Made by a program: the position numbers and the translations under genes | The notes under the pieces: generated by a model | The model's input: only the letters and a program-made list of their open reading frames with translations | Database searches by the model: none | What the model was told of the DNA's origin: nothing | In this document: positions 6,007-8,824 of the stretch, one piece after another | How positions within the stretch are numbered: position 1 is the stretch's first letter | Layout of the letters: each line of letters begins with the position of its first letter | Source: Candidatus Thorarchaeota archaeon SMTZ1-83 | GTDB lineage: Archaea > Asgardarchaeota > Thorarchaeia > Thorarchaeales > Thorarchaeaceae | DNA length: 8,824 nucleotides | Assembly (NCBI GenBank): GCA_001563325.1 | Contig: LRSK01000164.1 | Coordinates: 1 to 8,824 of the forward strand | Direction of reading: 5' to 3'

Positions 6007-6026
6007 CCCTATCACAGAGTATCAGG

Positions 6027-6424
6027 ATGAAAGAACCTCATTTACCTCGGGTGGGCTTCATGACACGTAGACGTGGTATGTCACCAAGGGCAATTGCTCG
6101 AATGATGAAACAGATGGGAATAGAACAGAAAGATGTTAGTGGGGTAAGGAGTGGCTAATTACCGACCCCCAGGTCGTAATGATCAAGCAGGCTGGCAGCG
6201 AATCATACCAAGTGTCGGGTACCAAGTCCGAGAGGGGACCGACCACAGAAACGGGTGTTTCAGAAGGGGTAGAGCCAGAACCTAAGAGAGAGCTCGAGAT
6301 ACCTATGGAAGACGCTGCGCTTGTGGCCAGTCAGACCGGGGTCGATATCGAAACTGCAAAGGAAGCGCTGCGGAGTAGTGAAGGCGATTTGGCAGCTGCT
6401 ATCCTGAAACTAAGACAGACGTAA
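6027..6424 (+). pseudogene. nac: Archaeal NAC (nascent polypeptide-associated complex) gene with broken frame
   Basis: Archaeal NAC is a homodimer that binds nascent chains at the ribosome. The first part (6027-6158) encodes the typical N terminus, MTRRRGMSPRAIARMMKQMG, then stops at TAA (6156-6158). The remainder is in another frame: KEWLITDPQVV at about 6146-6178, then MIKQAGSESYQVSG from 6179 (NAC core), an acidic linker, and a C-terminal UBA domain (about 6297-6417, EDAALVASQTGVDIETAKEA). Joining the two parts needs a one-base shift at GGGG (6141-6144). Even then about eight residues of the first beta strand (normally EVIIRT... before KE-I-V-I) are absent. This fits a small deletion between short repeats, an assembly error or a true pseudogene. 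The ATG at 6060, with GGGTGGG before it, may be the real start. The C-terminal open frame alone is 6179-6424. Confidence 0.75.
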
Positions 6425-6454
6425 CGTAATACAAATAATACACGCACTGAAACG

Positions 6455-7084
6455 CTATTGTGCTTCCATTCGCTCCTTCAGAAACTTGAGTCTGAAGAAA
6501 TCCTCGCGCTCTCTCTCTTCGAGGGCTTGCTTCACATATCTTGCCGTAGCATCGAGCCTAGGGATCACTATTGTTTCGAGGGCTGACACTCGCCTCTTGG
6601 TGCGTTCAACTTCAATCGCAAGTCTCTTGACCGTCGAGTCGATTTCAGCAAGGCGCACCACTGCGTTCAATGCATCCTTGAACTTGGATGCCATCACATC
6701 GAGCTGGACACTTGAGTCTGGCAGTGAGTACGGGAGCTCTGGTACGTGTTGCTCAACAGATAGGACGGGGACCAGGACACCCATCATGGACCGCGTGGAG
6801 ATCTTCAAGTCTGCTAGAACTCTGCTCGAGTTGGCAAACTCCACCACTTCAGAGGGCCCCATTATCATCTTCGTCTTCGTCAGAGCGGAGAATGCTTCAG
6901 ACAAGGCAGTTTCGACCTTATCGCGGGTCTCTTTCACTTCAGCAAGAACATTGAACAGTTCCATGATTAGAGAGTCGCGCTTCTCCTTCAATAGATCATG
7001 ACCTCGTTCTGCCAGCCTCATCCGATTCTTCAATCGAAGGAGTTCCATCCTTGTTGTCTTGGTTCCTGGAAGAATCTTACTCAT
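6455..7084 (-). CDS. atpD: A/V-type ATP synthase subunit D
   Basis: Subunit D is the central-stalk coiled-coil shaft that couples ATP turnover in the A1 head to rotation of the membrane ring. The 209-residue protein starts S-K-I-L-P-G-T-K-T-T-R-M-E-L-L-R-L-K-N-R. It continues with the family segment L-L-K-E-K-R-D-S-L-I-M-E and ends with a long second helix (E-V-E-R-T-K-R-R-V-S-A-L-E, then P-R-L-D-A-T-A-R-Y). Length is normal. I take the ATG at 7082-7084; a GTG nine bases earlier is in frame. It converges with NAC, 30 bases apart. No other ATP synthase gene is visible in the window; the gene follows a small membrane protein and a possible 28-codon ORF. Confidence 0.95.
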   Translation of the reverse strand: MSKILPGTKTTRMELLRLKNRMRLAERGHDLLKEKRDSLIMELFNVLAEVKETRDKVETALSEAFSALTKTKMIMGPSEVVEFANSSRVLADLKISTRSMMGVLVPVLSVEQHVPELPYSLPDSSVQLDVMASKFKDALNAVVRLAEIDSTVKRLAIEVERTKRRVSALETIVIPRLDATARYVKQALEEREREDFFRLKFLKERMEAQ

Positions 7085-7085
7085 G

Positions 7086-7172
7086 TCAATCACTCTGAAG
7101 GGCTGAATCTAAGACTCGGACGTGGAGTCGTGTCACATCGTGAGGTCCTAAAACTCTTGTGATGAGCATCAT
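7086..7172 (-). CDS. Candidate 28-codon small ORF filling the gap before atpD
   Basis: The ATG overlaps the stop codon of the membrane-protein gene (ATGA), and the TGA stop ends one base before the atpD ATG. The frame thus exactly bridges the two genes, as in translationally coupled operons. The product would begin M-M-L-I-T-R-V-L-G-P-H-D and end A-L-Q-S-D; I recognise no family. It may simply be a reinitiation path for ribosomes, or chance. There is no good SD. Confidence 0.3.
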   Translation of the reverse strand: MMLITRVLGPHDVTRLHVRVLDSALQSD

Positions 7173-7447
7173 GCAAAGGTCACTACCAGTGCACTCACAA
7201 GTACTAGGAAGGCGCAGACAATGAGCCAGTCACGAAGATACTTCTTTACAAGCCTAGGTCGGTCATTGATCTGTCCGGTTACAATGAGTGTCATGAAGGA
7301 GATGGATAGAAAGGCAAACGGAAGAGCGACTGTTGAACCGGTAAGTGATGTGTCGGTAATCAGGATAATTGCGGACAACGCACCAAAGACGAGAAAACTG
7401 AGTATCATTAGCGAGTTCAGCACGTGTTGGATCCGGTCAACATCCAT
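7169..7447 (-). CDS. Small membrane protein with three predicted helices, function unknown
   Basis: I do not recognise the family. The 92 residues contain three hydrophobic segments: about 10-31 (SLMILSFLVFGALSAIILIT), 37-56 (VALPFAFLSISFMTLIVTG) and 73-90 (WLIVCAFLVLVSALVVTF). A short basic loop (R-P-R-L-V-K-K-Y-L-R) between the second and third probably faces the cytoplasm. I chose the ATG at 7445-7447 because AGGAG lies nine bases before it; an ATG at 7478-7480 would add 11 polar residues and has a poorly spaced GGGA. The gene lies upstream of atpD on the same strand. That position makes a link to the ATP synthase possible but unproven. Confidence 0.72.
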   Translation of the reverse strand: MDVDRIQHVLNSLMILSFLVFGALSAIILITDTSLTGSTVALPFAFLSISFMTLIVTGQINDRPRLVKKYLRDWLIVCAFLVLVSALVVTFA

Positions 7448-7570
7448 CGGAAGCTTCTCCTTTCCTTGTGGTGGGGCCATTCCCTGGCTTGTCCCCTCGC
7501 TGCTGCATCCTGTTCAAAAAGGTTGCGTCTCAGTCGCAGGCATGAATCAGCCGTGGCGGATTCACCGCGA

Positions 7571-7580
7571 TACTTATTAG
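7571..7580. promoter_or_regulatory. Shared TATA-like element between divergent genes
   Basis: TACTTATTAG reads as a plausible TATA box on both strands (CTTATTA on plus, CTAATAAGTA on minus). On the plus strand it predicts a start near 7600, about 45 bases before the ATPase ATG. On the minus strand it predicts a start near 7550, upstream of the membrane-protein gene. The 164-base region 7481-7644 shows no RNA gene or other structure. Confidence 0.35.
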
Positions 7581-7644
7581 GGGTGTAAGGTGAAACAAGC
7601 AGTTGTATTACAAGAAGTACATGTGATACCATGGGGTACACATC

Positions 7645-8619
7645 ATGACAATTGCGATTCACGAGAGTGCATTGATTCGCCACTTCAATACTCGCAAGGA
7701 AGTCTTGCGAGCGTGGGAAGAACGAATTGGTGCCCGCTTCTCTCCTTTTCGCGGCTACAAGATGCCAGACTCTCGTCTGTATATTGAATGGCCAGAATTC
7801 CTAGATCAGCTCGTGGACTTGATTCTCACCAATGAACGCCACATCTTTCTCAGGGGTCCGGTTGGTTCCGGGAAAAGCACGCTGATGTTGCTTGCATTGA
7901 GAGACCTGCCGACCCTGGCGGACCGCAGGGGAAACAAGTTTGTGACTGGCTATGTTGGAATGACAGGACTCTATGAGAAACAGATGGCCGCCGCCATTTC
8001 GGACTCTCTGAGAATCAAGTACCGGAGGTCATGGGAGTCGAGTCAGATTGTGGAGGCTGTTGCTCAGGAGTCGGTCAGAAGGTACATCCAGGAGAATTCC
8101 CGCACTGCGCTCTTTCTCGAGGATGTTGCGGACAATCAGGAGTCAGCGTTCCACAAACTGAGATATCTGGCAGACCTTCCAACGCAGGAGATGAAGAACG
8201 ATTATCCTGAAGTGCTTGATGAACCCATTATCACATTGATAATGTCTGGAACTGCAATCTATTGGAATGCCATGCTTTCCTTCCTTCCGCAGATTGCAGA
8301 CCGAACTGAACCCCTTGATGTTCCTCCGTTTGATGACCAGAAGGCAAAGGAGTTCATTGGGAGAAGAATCTACTACGCACAGGGACGCATTGATAACTTC
8401 AACCCCGATGACTTTGAGATATACCCGTTTGATGATGCCGCCATTGAGATCATCAACGAAGCTGCCAAGGGTAATCCACGAGACATCCGAATGTTGGCAC
8501 GGGGGTGCCAACAGGTAGCGGCTGAGAACTTCAGGCGGAGGGATGATCCAGTGGTGGATAGAGAAATCGCCAGACTAGTTTCAGAGGCATATGCTGAATT
8601 GCTTAGAGAGGTGCGTTAG
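7645..8619 (+). CDS. AAA+ ATPase of the Cdc6/ExeA-like type, function unknown
   Basis: The 324-residue protein has one AAA+ module: Walker A G71-P-V-G-S-G-K-S-T79, a Walker B strand A-L-F-L-E159-D160, a sensor-1 strand L-I-M-S-G-T (198-203), and sensor 2 in G276-N-P-R-D-I-R-M-L. The lid contains P-P-F-D-D-Q-K-A-K-E-F-I, as in Orc1/Cdc6, TniB and ExeA-like ATPases. The acidic pair in Walker B is E-D rather than D-E. There is no clear C-terminal winged helix, so a replication initiator is unlikely. The first about 45 residues are an extra basic, aromatic extension. The ATG at 7645 is the first in-frame start; its SD is weak. The next gene starts two bases after its stop, so they probably form an operon and may work together. 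Confidence 0.72.
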   Translation: MTIAIHESALIRHFNTRKEVLRAWEERIGARFSPFRGYKMPDSRLYIEWPEFLDQLVDLILTNERHIFLRGPVGSGKSTLMLLALRDLPTLADRRGNKFVTGYVGMTGLYEKQMAAAISDSLRIKYRRSWESSQIVEAVAQESVRRYIQENSRTALFLEDVADNQESAFHKLRYLADLPTQEMKNDYPEVLDEPIITLIMSGTAIYWNAMLSFLPQIADRTEPLDVPPFDDQKAKEFIGRRIYYAQGRIDNFNPDDFEIYPFDDAAIEIINEAAKGNPRDIRMLARGCQQVAAENFRRRDDPVVDREIARLVSEAYAELLREVR

Positions 8620-8621
8620 GT

Positions 8622-8824
8622 TTGAGTGTTCTTAAGAAGTATCGAGATGCTGAGGAAGATAGGGATGCAAGACCATCTACTGTGGAAAGACACAGAGTAG
8701 CAGAGTCGACGAGTAGATCTGTAGTTGCTGTGCCCAATAAGGAACGGAAGAGTCCAATCGTGTCGTTCTCATTTACGACCGAGCTTAGGTCCTGCCTCCA
8801 GAATGTTAGAAACGAAAAAGCGAT
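8622..8824 (+). CDS. Unknown basic protein, 5' part only (runs off the window)
   Basis: A TTG start (8622-8624), with GAGGTG eight bases before it, opens a frame that stays open to the end of the window (67 codons). The residues start M-S-V-L-K-K-Y-R-D-A-E-E-D-R-D-A-R and continue with a charged, serine-rich, probably disordered stretch. A likely folded segment then begins at S-P-I-V-S-F-S-F-T-T-E-L. No family is recognisable from this part. It starts two bases after the stop of the ATPase gene. The close spacing and good SD suggest that it is a partner expressed with that ATPase. Confidence 0.6.
   Translation, partial: MSVLKKYRDAEEDRDARPSTVERHRVAESTSRSVVAVPNKERKSPIVSFSFTTELRSCLQNVRNEKA

Noticed and set aside
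6125..6158. Programmed -1 frameshift at GGGG in NAC
   Set aside because: There is no heptameric slippery site or clear downstream structure, and part of the protein core is missing as well, so damage or an assembly error is simpler.
7590..7787. Plus-strand open frame with a GTG or ATG start before the AAA+ ATPase
   Set aside because: It overlaps the ATPase start in another frame and has no family features.
7645..8619. Replication initiator Orc1/Cdc6
   Set aside because: The AAA+ core is similar in kind, but a C-terminal DNA-binding winged helix is not evident and no origin-like repeats are seen beside it.

Overview
The window is archaeal chromosomal DNA. Transcription factor E, MBF1, the proteasome-activating nucleotidase PAN, archaeal NAC, A-type ATP synthase subunit D and the wyosine-pathway enzyme Taw2 all lie within 9 kb. 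Gene starts have Shine-Dalgarno (SD) motifs of the GGTGAT/GAGGTG type, TATA-like boxes sit about 25-30 bases upstream of several transcripts, and one tRNA has an intron of the bulge-helix-bulge kind. Moderate GC, encoded CCA ends and the style of the NAC and TFE proteins suggest an Asgard-like (perhaps Thorarchaeota-like) genome. That last placement is only an impression. The text may be metagenome-derived, so single-base errors must be kept in mind.

Left part, all on the minus strand, read from 3819 down to 1: mbf1; then tfe, a DUF2110 protein and an S4/FtsJ (TlyA-type) RNA methyltransferase, which look like one transcript; then tRNA-Val(TAC) with a 31-base intron in its variable loop; a 41-base tRNA-like minihelix that has an acceptor stem, T arm and CCA but no D or anticodon arm; a UPF0016/GDT1-family cation exporter behind a long leader; and the first codons of a further gene that overlaps the exporter stop codon.

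Centre, plus strand: pan (divergent from mbf1) and taw2, followed by NAC. The NAC frame is broken at a GGGG run and appears to lack its first beta strand.

Right part: minus strand, a three-helix membrane protein, a possible 28-codon ORF that fills the gap, and atpD. Divergent from these on the plus strand are an AAA+ ATPase of the Cdc6/ExeA-like type and the start of a basic, unrecognised protein that runs off the window.

Together the genes are information-processing and proteostasis functions: transcription initiation (TFE, MBF1), rRNA and tRNA modification (S4/FtsJ, Taw2), nascent-chain handling (NAC) and protein unfolding (PAN). There is no phage, insertion sequence or CRISPR. The best candidates for something undescribed are the armless tRNA-like element, the tRNA intron position, the TFE zinc ribbon lacking a cysteine, the broken NAC and the small ORF before atpD.
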